From: Faecalimicrobium dakarense
Lineage (GTDB): Bacteria; Bacillota; Clostridia; Peptostreptococcales; Peptostreptococcaceae
Assembly: GCF_000499525.1 (NCBI RefSeq)
Contig: NZ_HG529275.1
Location: 1-64,000 of the forward strand
Reading direction: 5' to 3'
Length of the DNA: 64,000 nucleotides
Shown here piece by piece: positions 55,292 through 63,132 of the stretch. Numbering within the stretch: position 1 is the first letter of the stretch; the number at the start of each line of letters is the position of its first letter. The notes beneath the pieces are model-generated. The model was not told the DNA's origin, did not search any database, and worked only from the letters and a program-made list of their open reading frames with translations. Position numbers and translations under genes: made by a program.

Positions 55292-55390
55292 TGTGCAAAA
55301 ATAAAAGAAATTAATTATCGAAAGGAAAAGTATAGATTATATTGAATTTAATATAAATCAATAAGTAATAACTTAACAGGGGGAAGTAAG

Positions 55391-56308
55391 ATGAAGACTT
55401 TGATAATTGGTAATGTATATGTAGATGTGATAATAAATGTAGATTCGTTACCAAAAACAAATGATGATATTTTATGTAAAAAGCAAGTTATTTCAATGGG
55501 AGGATGTGCTTATAATGTAGCTACAATATTAAATAACTTTGGTGTAGAACATGATTTAATATCTCCAGTTGGAAAGGGTATATATGCAAGTTTAATAGAA
55601 AGGGAACTTATAGAAAATAATTATAAGATACACATAAAAGAAGAGGAAGAAGATAATGGTTATTGTTTATGTTTAGTAGAGGAAGATGGCGAAAGAACAT
55701 TCATAACTATAAAAGGAATAGAATATAAGTATAAAATGGATTGGTTAGATAAAATAGATAGTTGTGATTATGAAAATATATACATATCAGGCTATGAAAT
55801 GGAAGGACATAATGGTCGTATTATATCTAGATGGCTAGAAAATCAAAAAAATAAAAAATTATTCTTTGGGCCAGGTCCAAGAATTAATTTTATAGAAAAA
55901 GACACTTTGAATAAAATATTTAAATTAAATCCAATACTTCATCTTAACGAAGAAGAAGCTATAAAGTTTACTAATGAAAAGGATATATTAAATGCAGCTA
56001 GATACTTAAATAATATAACAGATAATACTGTATTTATAACTCTTGGGGAAAATGGAGTGCTTTATTTTAATAAAGATAGTTATAAATTTATAGATGCTGT
56101 AAAAACTAAAGTAGTAAACACAATAGGAGCAGGAGACAGCCATATAGGCGCAATAATTTCATCACACTCTTTAGGCTATGAATTTGAAGAGTGTTGTTAT
56201 ATTGCGAATAAAGTATCCTCTAAGGTTGTTAATAGTGACAAAAGTAGATTAGAAAAAGATATGTTTAATAAAAATGAATATATATTAGATAATAAAGTTA
56301 TAGTATAA
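55391..56308 (+). CDS. PfkB family carbohydrate kinase
   Basis: A 305-residue sugar or nucleoside kinase. The first motif is SMGGCAYNVATILNNFG and the second is NTIGAGDSHIGA with the catalytic Asp. It differs strongly from the ribokinase at 11251 and has no pathway genes around it. It sits alone between two terminators behind GGGGGAAG. Substrate unknown; adenosine-, fructose- or pseudouridine-type kinases are all possible. Confidence 0.88.
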   Translation: MKTLIIGNVYVDVIINVDSLPKTNDDILCKKQVISMGGCAYNVATILNNFGVEHDLISPVGKGIYASLIERELIENNYKIHIKEEEEDNGYCLCLVEEDGERTFITIKGIEYKYKMDWLDKIDSCDYENIYISGYEMEGHNGRIISRWLENQKNKKLFFGPGPRINFIEKDTLNKIFKLNPILHLNEEEAIKFTNEKDILNAARYLNNITDNTVFITLGENGVLYFNKDSYKFIDAVKTKVVNTIGAGDSHIGAIISSHSLGYEFEECCYIANKVSSKVVNSDKSRLEKDMFNKNEYILDNKVIV

Positions 56309-56322
56309 GCTTTTATAAATGT

Positions 56323-56353
56323 AAAAACACCTATCAAAGATAGGTGTTTTTTT
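56323..56353 (+). terminator. Terminator of the PfkB kinase gene
   Basis: AAAACACCTATC aaa GATAGGTGTTTT with T tract. Confidence 0.85.
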
Positions 56354-56506
56354 GGGCTAGCGTCGACTTATACCCGCTGGTACAAGTTTTCCCTAAAGAC
56401 ATTATAATATAAAATTAAAAATATGTAAATATAAAAGTCAAAACTTATAACTATATATGATAAAATTAAATTAATAATAAAGAATATTAATTTTAAGGGG
56501 TAAAAT

Positions 56507-56986
56507 ATGAAATATTATATGAAATCTAAATTATTTAAAATTAAAGAGGACTTTTGGATTAGGAATGAATATGAGGAAGATGTATTTTTTATAGATAAAA
56601 AATTTTTAACTCTAGGGCTACAATTTGATATTATTAAAAATAATTCAATAATTTATAGTGTGAAGGAAAAGCTATTAACATTTATGAGTAATTACGAAAT
56701 CTTTGAAAATAATAAATCAGTAGCAAAGGTAGATCAGAAGCTAACTTTTCTTAAAGATAGTATAAAAATAAATAGTAAGCATGGAGAATTGATTGTAAAA
56801 GGAGATATTTTTGGAATAGACTATAAAATATTTCAAGGTAATAAAGTTATAGCAACAGCTAGTAAAGAACTTTTTGCCTTTACTGATAACTATAGTGTCG
56901 ATATAAATTTTGAAGATGAAGCATTTATATTATGTTTAGTTGTTATAATAGACGATATAAAAGATAAGAGGAAAAATAATCAATAG
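56507..56986 (+). CDS. LURP-one-related (YxjI-like) protein
   Basis: A 159-residue protein with the 12-strand tubby-like fold pattern of the LOR family (MKSKLFKIKEDFWIRNEYEE at the N-terminus, then FEIxxxNK and KISKKLFAFTDNYSVDI-like strands). The fold is shared with phospholipid scramblases, but the function in bacteria is unknown. AGGGG precedes the ATG. Confidence 0.82.
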   Translation: MKYYMKSKLFKIKEDFWIRNEYEEDVFFIDKKFLTLGLQFDIIKNNSIIYSVKEKLLTFMSNYEIFENNKSVAKVDQKLTFLKDSIKINSKHGELIVKGDIFGIDYKIFQGNKVIATASKELFAFTDNYSVDINFEDEAFILCLVVIIDDIKDKRKNNQ

Positions 56987-57086
56987 ATTTAGTTTGTATA
57001 AAATAATATATAAAATAAGAAGTAAAATAATAAAAAAAGCTAATAATAACTATGATATATAAATTTATAATTAAAGGAGAATAGTT

Positions 57087-57404
57087 ATGGCAAATGTATT
57101 AAGTACAAATGAATTTATAGCAGAAGTAGAAGGTGGAGACGGAGTATACGTAGTAGATTTTTTTGCTACTTGGTGTGGTCCATGTAAAATGCTAGCTCCA
57201 GTATTTGAAGAAGTAGCAAGTGATATGGGTGCTCAAATTGGCTTTGGTAAAATAGATATAGACCAAAGTTTAGATATAGCAAGAAAATATAATGTAAGCA
57301 CAGTGCCAACAATAATAATTTTTAAAGGTGGAGAGCCTGTAGAAACAATGGTTGGATTTATGCCAAAAGAAAGTCTAATAACTAAACTAAAAGCATATGT
57401 ATAA
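57087..57404 (+). CDS. trxA: Thioredoxin
   Basis: A 105-residue thioredoxin with the active site WCGPCK, the buried Asp (VDFFATWCGPC), the cis-Pro loop STVPTIIIFKGG and the final GF. It reduces protein disulphides with thioredoxin reductase, which is not in the window. AAAGGAG precedes the ATG; monocistronic. Confidence 0.96.
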   Translation: MANVLSTNEFIAEVEGGDGVYVVDFFATWCGPCKMLAPVFEEVASDMGAQIGFGKIDIDQSLDIARKYNVSTVPTIIIFKGGEPVETMVGFMPKESLITKLKAYV

Positions 57405-57410
57405 AAAATA

Positions 57411-57440
57411 AAAACTAGAGGATATCCTCTAGTTTTTTTT
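57411..57440 (+). terminator. Terminator of trxA
   Basis: AAAACTAGAGGATATCCTCTAGTTTTTTTT, perfect palindrome plus T tract. Confidence 0.9.
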
Positions 57441-57564
57441 ATAATCTACCTAAGGAATGATTATTTTATATACAACCATTTTGTAACAAATAAAATATAT
57501 GCGCATAAAATGTATTAAAGGGTAGATTTTTGTAATAAGTTTATATATATTGGAGATGTGATAT

Positions 57565-57771
57565 ATGGCACAAACACCTAGAGAGCAAGGAAAAGTTGAA
57601 AAAACTATTAAGAAAGTGGTAGACCCAGTAGAACAAATAGGAAAAGAAGTTATAAATGGAGTAGGATCTGTTGCTAAAGAAGCTATAAAAGGTGGATATA
57701 ATGTAGGTAAAGAAACATTAAACACTGGTAAAGCTGTAGGTAAAGTTGTAAAAGATACTATTAAAAAATAG
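57565..57771 (+). CDS. Small amphipathic repeat protein, 68 residues
   Basis: Not recognised. It is a Lys/Gly/Val-rich chain with a loose repeat (KKVVDPVEQIGKEVINGVGSVAKEAIKGG..VGKETLNTGKAVGKVV) that would form amphipathic helices of the apolipoprotein/LEA kind. No signal peptide. It could coat a membrane or act as a stress protein. GGAGATG precedes the ATG. Confidence 0.65.
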   Translation: MAQTPREQGKVEKTIKKVVDPVEQIGKEVINGVGSVAKEAIKGGYNVGKETLNTGKAVGKVVKDTIKK

Positions 57772-57794
57772 TATAAATGGTCACAATCTTATAT

Positions 57795-57843
57795 ATCAAA
57801 TAAAAGGTGCATGTATCAATAGTACATGCACCTTTTATTTGAT
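57795..57843. terminator. Long hairpin terminator
   Basis: ATCAAATAAAAGGTGCATGTA / TACATGCACCTTTTATTTGAT, a perfect 21-bp stem between convergent genes. Confidence 0.85.
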
Positions 57844-57867
57844 AATTTATTTCATTGGCATAATAAG

Positions 57868-58248
57868 TTATGTTTTATATGTAAGTTGGTAATCAAGTTT
57901 AGTTGTTCCAACTATAAAATTTTTAGAGTAATATTCATCATCATGACCATAACTATTATTTAGAACATTTTTATTTATAAAAGAAATAAAAGAAATAAAT
58001 AATATTATAATGAATAATATTATAATAGGTTTATATTTTTTTAAAAAAGGATGTAATCCTTCAAATTTATCAACCTGCTTGTTTATTTTTAAAGACTTAA
58101 GCTTACTCTTTTTCTTTCTTTTAGAATAAGGAATGACCTTAGCGGAATTACCTAAGTTTTTATTATTAAGTGGATATTTTCTATTAGAATCATATCCAGA
58201 ACTATCTTTTGGTTTAAATTCAATAGTATTATTAGTTTTGCTTTTCAA
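57868..58248 (-). CDS. Hypothetical single-pass membrane protein, 126 residues
   Basis: Not recognised. A basic, Asn/Lys-rich cytosolic part (residues 1-72), one membrane helix (about 75-92, PIIILFIIILFISFISFI) and a short outside tail. The start is TTG at 58248, twelve bases after AGGGGG; no nearer ATG is in frame. Confidence 0.6.
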   Translation of the reverse strand: MKSKTNNTIEFKPKDSSGYDSNRKYPLNNKNLGNSAKVIPYSKRKKKSKLKSLKINKQVDKFEGLHPFLKKYKPIIILFIIILFISFISFINKNVLNNSYGHDDEYYSKNFIVGTTKLDYQLTYKT

Positions 58249-58658
58249 CAGTATCCCCCTACCTTGTATAATATATTGTATATCTTTATCAAAATGGATA
58301 TTTTAAATTTAAATAGATACTTCTTTAAGATAATAGTACTACTAATAAATAAAATATACAAGAAAAGGTATTATCTATAATATTACAAAAATTAGTATTT
58401 TTCTTGCATATTTTGATACTGAGTATCAAGAAATAAATTTTATGTAGAAAAAAATAAAAAAATGTAAAAGAAATATATTTTTTTATTGAAATCGAACGAT
58501 TGTTTGATGTATAATAAGTTTGTAAGAACGATTGTTTGAAAATGGAAATTAAAAATAATTTATAAAATATCTTATAAAAAAGAATTAATTATAATTGGAA
58601 TAAATTTAAAATATAAAAATATAATATAATATAACTAACTTAAAAGGAGTGGGAGCTT
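58249..58658. other. Control region and leader of the SOS-box gene
   Basis: The left half (58249-58485) is AT-rich and featureless. From 58486 it carries a promoter with two LexA-type boxes, then a 119-base leader of unknown use up to the small gene at 58659. Confidence 0.5.
58486..58539 (+). promoter_or_regulatory. Promoter with two SOS (LexA) boxes
   Basis: TTGAAA (58486-58491) and TATAAT (58510-58515) are 18 bases apart. GAACGATTGTTTGA occurs twice, at 58494-58507 (between the promoter boxes) and 58526-58539 (just after the -10). Each copy is a GAAC-N4-GTTT dyad and matches 12 of 14 positions of the Firmicute LexA box CGAACRNRYGTTYC in the first copy. Positions are ideal for repression. 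Confidence 0.7.
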
Positions 58659-58820
58659 ATGATAATCACATCTAGAAAAATACAAGATATAACTTTAGCA
58701 AACTTAAAAAATGGGGAAGTTACTCTAATGGAGTTAAATGAAATATATAAAAAGATGGGATTTGCATTTGTTGGTAGCCAAGGGAAGTTTACTAGAATAA
58801 AAAAGGAGATTAAACATTAA
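58659..58820 (+). CDS. Small SOS-box-controlled protein, 53 residues
   Basis: An ATG behind AAAAGGAG opens 53 codons (MIITSRKIQDITLANLKNGE .. GKFTRIKKEIKH). The product is basic and soluble-looking, with no membrane helix, unlike YneA- or TisB-type SOS peptides. Family unknown. A terminator hairpin follows. Control by LexA is inferred from the two boxes upstream; a role in cell-cycle arrest or repair would be speculation. Confidence 0.65.
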   Translation: MIITSRKIQDITLANLKNGEVTLMELNEIYKKMGFAFVGSQGKFTRIKKEIKH

Positions 58821-58853
58821 TAAATGTGTAAATTAAATATAAAACTATTGATT

Positions 58854-58895
58854 AAAACCTAGCTTAGGTAAAATATAATACTAAGCTAGGTTTTT
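58854..58895 (+). terminator. Terminator of the SOS-box gene
   Basis: AAAACCTAGCTTAG .. CTAAGCTAGGTTTTT, perfect stem. Confidence 0.85.
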
Positions 58896-58989
58896 CTATT
58901 ATAAATTAGTAATAGAGCCATTTTCAACATAAATATAGATTTTAATTATATAGTATAAAGTTAATAAAGTATATAAGGAGGACGTTATT

Positions 58990-59619
58990 ATGAAGATAGT
59001 ATCCTATAACATACATAAGGGGATGGATTCAAATAATAAAATAACTTTAGGCAAAATATCTAAGTATTTAAAAAATATAAATGCAGATGTTATTTGTTTG
59101 CAAGAAGTACTTTATCCTCAGTTTGCAAAATTAAAACTAGACCTAAAAATGGATGGTGTATTTGCTGCTAATGTAATTAGGCCTAGTATGATGTATGGTA
59201 TATGTATATTTTCAAATAAAGAAATATATAATAATGAACACATTCTTCTAACTAGCAAAAACGAACAAAGAGGTTTTGTAAATGCAAACATACTTTCGGA
59301 ATTTGGAAAGATGAATATTGTAAATACTCACTTAGGATTAGATAGATATGAAAGGCAAACACAAATAAATGAAATACTAAGTTATTTGTACAATAGAGAG
59401 GGTAAAAGTATTATATGCGGTGATTTTAATGAAAAAAATATAAGCTTAAGTAATTATAATGATATGGCTGTATTTACAGGTAAGTATGATATATGTACGT
59501 TCTTTAAAACTGAGGCTAGAATAGATTACATATTCATAGATAACTTAATAAAAATAGAAGATTATGTTATTGATAAGATTAAATTGTCAGATCATTATCC
59601 AATCATAGGGAAAATTTAA
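58990..59619 (+). CDS. Endonuclease/exonuclease/phosphatase family protein
   Basis: A 209-residue metal-dependent hydrolase. It has YNIHKGMD at the N-terminus, the metal ligand Glu in VICLQEV, NTHLGLDRYERQTQI, the catalytic GDFNE, and IDYIFI..SDHYPI with the final Asp-His pair. All catalytic residues of the EEP fold are present. The substrate could be DNA, RNA or a phospholipid-type phosphodiester. AGGAGG precedes the ATG. Confidence 0.92.
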   Translation: MKIVSYNIHKGMDSNNKITLGKISKYLKNINADVICLQEVLYPQFAKLKLDLKMDGVFAANVIRPSMMYGICIFSNKEIYNNEHILLTSKNEQRGFVNANILSEFGKMNIVNTHLGLDRYERQTQINEILSYLYNREGKSIICGDFNEKNISLSNYNDMAVFTGKYDICTFFKTEARIDYIFIDNLIKIEDYVIDKIKLSDHYPIIGKI

Positions 59620-59716
59620 GGAAATTGTAACAATAAGGTTACATATGACACCAATATCTTGTTTAAAAAAAAATATTAAAATATAATCTACTTAGTCTTA
59701 AAAATGAGGTGGGGTA

Positions 59717-61042
59717 ATGAGCAAAAAAGAAATTGAAAAAAAAGTGAGTAAAAAAACAAGCGATGAAAAGAGGAGGCCTAAAAAGGCAAAAAGATCAAAG
59801 AAAAATAATAAGTCAAAACATAAAAATTTGATAATATCATTAGCAGTAGTTGTTTTTATTTCAGGGTTTATGCTAGATCATTTTAACCAAACATATATAT
59901 ATAATAATAGTATAGCTAAAAATATTTCAATAGAAGGTGTGAACGTGTCAGAAATGACAAAAGAAGAAGCTATTGAAAGTGTTCATGAAAAAAATGCTCC
60001 TAAAAGTATAAATTTAGTGCATAATGGGCAAAAATATGAAATTTTAGCAAAAGATATAAATTTAAAATATAGTGTAGAAGAAGCTGTAGAAGAAGCTTTT
60101 AATTATACTAAAACGGACTCATATTTTGAAAATATAAAAAGATATTTTGATCTTAAGAAAAATAAAAAGAATTTAGAGATAAAGCCTTCTTATGATGAGG
60201 CACTTTTAAGCCAATCTATTGAAAAAATATCAAATAAAATAAACGTAGATATGATAAATGCAACGGTTAGCATATCTCATGGAGGAAGCATCAGTACTAC
60301 TTCTTCTCAAACAGGAAAAGAACTGGATATAGCATCAACTAAAGAAAGTATTTATAATATGCTTGAAAGTAAAAAACATGGTGATATAGAGCTTAAAGTT
60401 AATACTAAGAAGCCACATGTTACAACTGAAGATGCAGAAAGTGTAAATGCATTACTTGGACAATACACTACTAAATTTGGTAATAGCCCAAATAGAGTTG
60501 CTAATATAAGTGTATCCGCTAGAAAAAGTAGTGATGTATTATTAATGCCAGGAGAAGAGTTTTCATACAATAATCTAACAGGAATGAGAACTAGATCAAA
60601 TGGATATAAAGATGCACCAGTTATAGTAAATGGAGAGCTACAAGAAGGTCTTGGAGGAGGGGTTTGCCAAGTATCTACAACTTTATATAATGCAGTATTA
60701 TACTCAGGGGTTAATATAACATCTGTTAGAAATCATTCATTATTATCAACATATGCACCAATAGGACAAGATGCCATGGTAAACGATGGTGGAACAGATT
60801 TTAGATTTAAAAATCCATATAAGCATCCTGTATATGTAAAAACTAGTGTGGGAAATGGAACAGTAACATCTAAAATATATGGAAATGTAAATGATAAGAA
60901 AAATATATCTATAAAAGTAGATGCATTTAAAGAAAACGGAAAAGATGCAGCTAAAACATACAGAGTATATAGAAATGGTGATGGTAAAGTTGTACAAACT
61001 GAATATATAGCAAAGAGCGTATATAAAAAGCCTAAGAAGTAA
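59717..61042 (+). CDS. VanW family protein
   Basis: A 441-residue protein: a Lys-rich cytosolic tail (1-37), one membrane helix (about 38-57), one or two PG-binding-4-like domains (ISIEGVNVSEMTKEEAIE.., about 70-230) and a VanW domain (LMPGEEFSYNNLTGMRTRSNGYKDA.., GLGGGVCQVSTTLYNAVLYSG, HSLLSTYAPIGQDA). VanW proteins occur with vancomycin-resistance genes and broadly in Clostridia. The domain is probably a cell-wall-acting module, but its activity is not established. Confidence 0.92.
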   Translation: MSKKEIEKKVSKKTSDEKRRPKKAKRSKKNNKSKHKNLIISLAVVVFISGFMLDHFNQTYIYNNSIAKNISIEGVNVSEMTKEEAIESVHEKNAPKSINLVHNGQKYEILAKDINLKYSVEEAVEEAFNYTKTDSYFENIKRYFDLKKNKKNLEIKPSYDEALLSQSIEKISNKINVDMINATVSISHGGSISTTSSQTGKELDIASTKESIYNMLESKKHGDIELKVNTKKPHVTTEDAESVNALLGQYTTKFGNSPNRVANISVSARKSSDVLLMPGEEFSYNNLTGMRTRSNGYKDAPVIVNGELQEGLGGGVCQVSTTLYNAVLYSGVNITSVRNHSLLSTYAPIGQDAMVNDGGTDFRFKNPYKHPVYVKTSVGNGTVTSKIYGNVNDKKNISIKVDAFKENGKDAAKTYRVYRNGDGKVVQTEYIAKSVYKKPKK

Positions 61043-61139
61043 TATATATTCAATTATTTACTATTTAAATATATATATAAAAGATATATAATAAATTCAA
61101 GTTTATTAAAAATATATAATAATTAAAGTAATTCTGACA

Positions 61140-61173
61140 AAAACCGTACATATAAAATATGTGCGGTTTTTTT
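61140..61173 (+). terminator. Terminator of the VanW gene
   Basis: AAAACCGTACATAT / ATATGTGCGGTTTT with T tract, one mismatch. Confidence 0.8.
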
Positions 61174-61256
61174 ATTAAACTAAGAAAATATAATATTGCA
61201 ATATATGGAAAAAAATTACAATAATTGCTATAATTATTGTAGTGGAGTAAGAGGAA

Positions 61257-62216
61257 ATGGGGGAGAACAAGTTGAATTTTATAGGCAATAGATATGAAAT
61301 ATTAAATTGTGCAGGAGAAATTGACCTTAACAAAATTTATAAAGCAAGAGATGCTTATGATAATAAAAAAGTACTTATAAAAGTAATAGAACATAATCCT
61401 AATATATGCGAAGATTTTGTATCGAATTTAATAGATGAAAGTACAATGATCAAGCAAATGCACTCACCCTATATATTAAAAATAATAGATGTTGGAATTC
61501 ATTGTACAGAACTAACCACTTTATACTATATAGTTAGTGAATATAGTGAAGGAATCGGACTTGATAATTTAATATCTGGAAACTATCTACATTTAGAAGC
61601 AATTATAAATATATCAACACAAATATTAAAAGCGTTAGAGGTAACTAATACTAATAATGTATATCATGGGGATTTAAATCCAGGAAATATAATAGTAGAT
61701 GAAATGTACAATGTTAAAATATTTGGATTTGGAACAACTAAAGCTAATAATGGAGTAAACTTAAGAGTGTGCAACGAAATTAGATATTTATGCCCTCATC
61801 AATTATGTGTAAATTATACAGATGAAGAAAGTGATTACTTTGCCTTAGGACTTATTTTATTTGAATCTATATTTAAAAAATTACCATTTGGAGAGGCTAA
61901 TAATGATGAAAGTATGCTTAGACTTATAGATAAAGGTGTTGCATGGAATGAATTAAAAGCGATAAATGGAAACAATGAACTTATAGATGTTATAAAAAGA
62001 CTTTTAAGTAGAGATAAAAAATACAATAATATTCAAGATATAATAATAGATTTAAGTTCTATAATGTATGAAAAGGCAGATATAGAAGAAGAAGTTAATG
62101 AAATAGAAGAGTTTAATGAAGTAGATACTAAAGATAAAAAAAGAAAAAGTACTAAATTATTATTAGCAGCTTCAATGGTTGCTCTTGTATCTGTAATGAT
62201 ACTTAGCGTTATATAA
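61257..62216 (+). CDS. Degenerate Ser/Thr protein kinase-like membrane protein
   Basis: A 319-residue protein with a protein kinase fold and a C-terminal membrane helix (about 297-317, LLLAASMVALVSVMILSVI). The catalytic loop HGDLNPGNII keeps Asp and Asn and the VLIKVIEH strand keeps the ATP-binding Lys. The glycine-rich loop is not recognisable, and the metal-binding DFG motif reads GFG (KIFGFGTTKA). It lacks the PASTA domains of PrkC. It may be a weak or inactive kinase acting as a binding platform. The start is ATG 61257 or, better placed behind GGGGGAG, TTG 61272. Confidence 0.82.
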   Translation: MGENKLNFIGNRYEILNCAGEIDLNKIYKARDAYDNKKVLIKVIEHNPNICEDFVSNLIDESTMIKQMHSPYILKIIDVGIHCTELTTLYYIVSEYSEGIGLDNLISGNYLHLEAIINISTQILKALEVTNTNNVYHGDLNPGNIIVDEMYNVKIFGFGTTKANNGVNLRVCNEIRYLCPHQLCVNYTDEESDYFALGLILFESIFKKLPFGEANNDESMLRLIDKGVAWNELKAINGNNELIDVIKRLLSRDKKYNNIQDIIIDLSSIMYEKADIEEEVNEIEEFNEVDTKDKKRKSTKLLLAASMVALVSVMILSVI

Positions 62217-62231
62217 AAATATTAATAAAGA

Positions 62232-62267
62232 AAAATACTCATATTTCCATGAAATATGGGTATTTTA
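62232..62267 (+). terminator. Terminator of the kinase-like gene
   Basis: AAAATACTCATATTTC cat GAAATATGGGTATTTT, near-perfect stem. Confidence 0.75.
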
Positions 62268-62374
62268 ATATAAAGTTAAATTATGGTTGAAATATTTTTG
62301 TAAAAAAATTCTTGTATATTTTAAATTATAAAAATATAATAAAGAAGATTAAAATTATCAGCGAGGTGAGCTAT

Positions 62375-63004
62375 ATGAAAAATTTAAAAGAAGGACTAAT
62401 TAGTTTAAAAGAAGAGCTATTAGGTCTATTAAACACAATGTTAGTATCAGAAAGAATAAATAGCCAAAGATGTGTTGCTAAAGATATTGATACAACAAAA
62501 ACTATACTAAATCATAAAGATGAAAGTGAAGAATTCACTCAACAAGATTTAGACATAATAGGAAAAGAACTACAATCATTAACAAAAGAAATAAAAGGAA
62601 TAGCAAATACAATATTAGTATCAGAGAGAATAAATAGCCAAAGATGTGTTGCTAAAGATATCGACACAACTAAGACAATACTAAATCATAAGAATGGAAG
62701 CGAAGAATTTACTGCAGAAGAAATTAAAGAACTAGCAGATGAAGCAAAAGGAATTATAAATACAATATTAGTATCAGAGAGAATAAATAGTCAAAGATGT
62801 GTTGCTAAAGATATTGACACAACTAAGACTATATTAAATCCTAAAGATGAAACTAAAGAAGTTAATAAAAAAGATATAGATAGTTTAATAAAAGAATTAA
62901 AAGATATAGTTAATATGATGTTAGTATCAGAAAGAGTTAACAGTCAAAGATGTGTTGCTAAAGATATAGATACAACAAAAACTATAATAGAAAATCATAA
63001 ATAA
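62375..63004 (+). CDS. Protein of four repeated Cys-containing motifs, unknown function
   Basis: A 209-residue cytosolic protein made of four units, each an amphipathic helix followed by a nearly invariant 22-residue motif with the core LVSERINSQRCVAKDIDTTK and then TI. The motifs start at residues 23, 81, 132 and 183 (bases 62441, 62615, 62768, 62921); only Ile to Val in the fourth copy changes the core. Linkers are acidic and variable. No signal peptide or known domain. The start is ATG 62375 behind GAGGTGAG; an in-frame ATG at 62312 has no ribosome site. Confidence 0.8.
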   Translation: MKNLKEGLISLKEELLGLLNTMLVSERINSQRCVAKDIDTTKTILNHKDESEEFTQQDLDIIGKELQSLTKEIKGIANTILVSERINSQRCVAKDIDTTKTILNHKNGSEEFTAEEIKELADEAKGIINTILVSERINSQRCVAKDIDTTKTILNPKDETKEVNKKDIDSLIKELKDIVNMMLVSERVNSQRCVAKDIDTTKTIIENHK

Positions 63005-63008
63005 AGAC

Positions 63009-63043
63009 AAAAAGAGCTAATTTAAATTAAATTAGCTCTTTTT
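63009..63043 (+). terminator. Terminator of the repeat-protein gene
   Basis: AAAAAGAGCTAATTTAA / TTAAATTAGCTCTTTTT, near-perfect palindrome. Confidence 0.85.
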
Positions 63044-63132
63044 ATATGTTGCTTTATGTAATTTTGTATACAAAAGAATGTTAAAAAATGGTATAATTTA
63101 TAAGCAAATCAAATGAAATAAAGGGTGAAGTA

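Noticed and set aside
62441-62984. Four spaced repeats resembling a short CRISPR-like array
   Set aside because: Copies differ at codon third positions, and the whole region is one open reading frame with a ribosome site.
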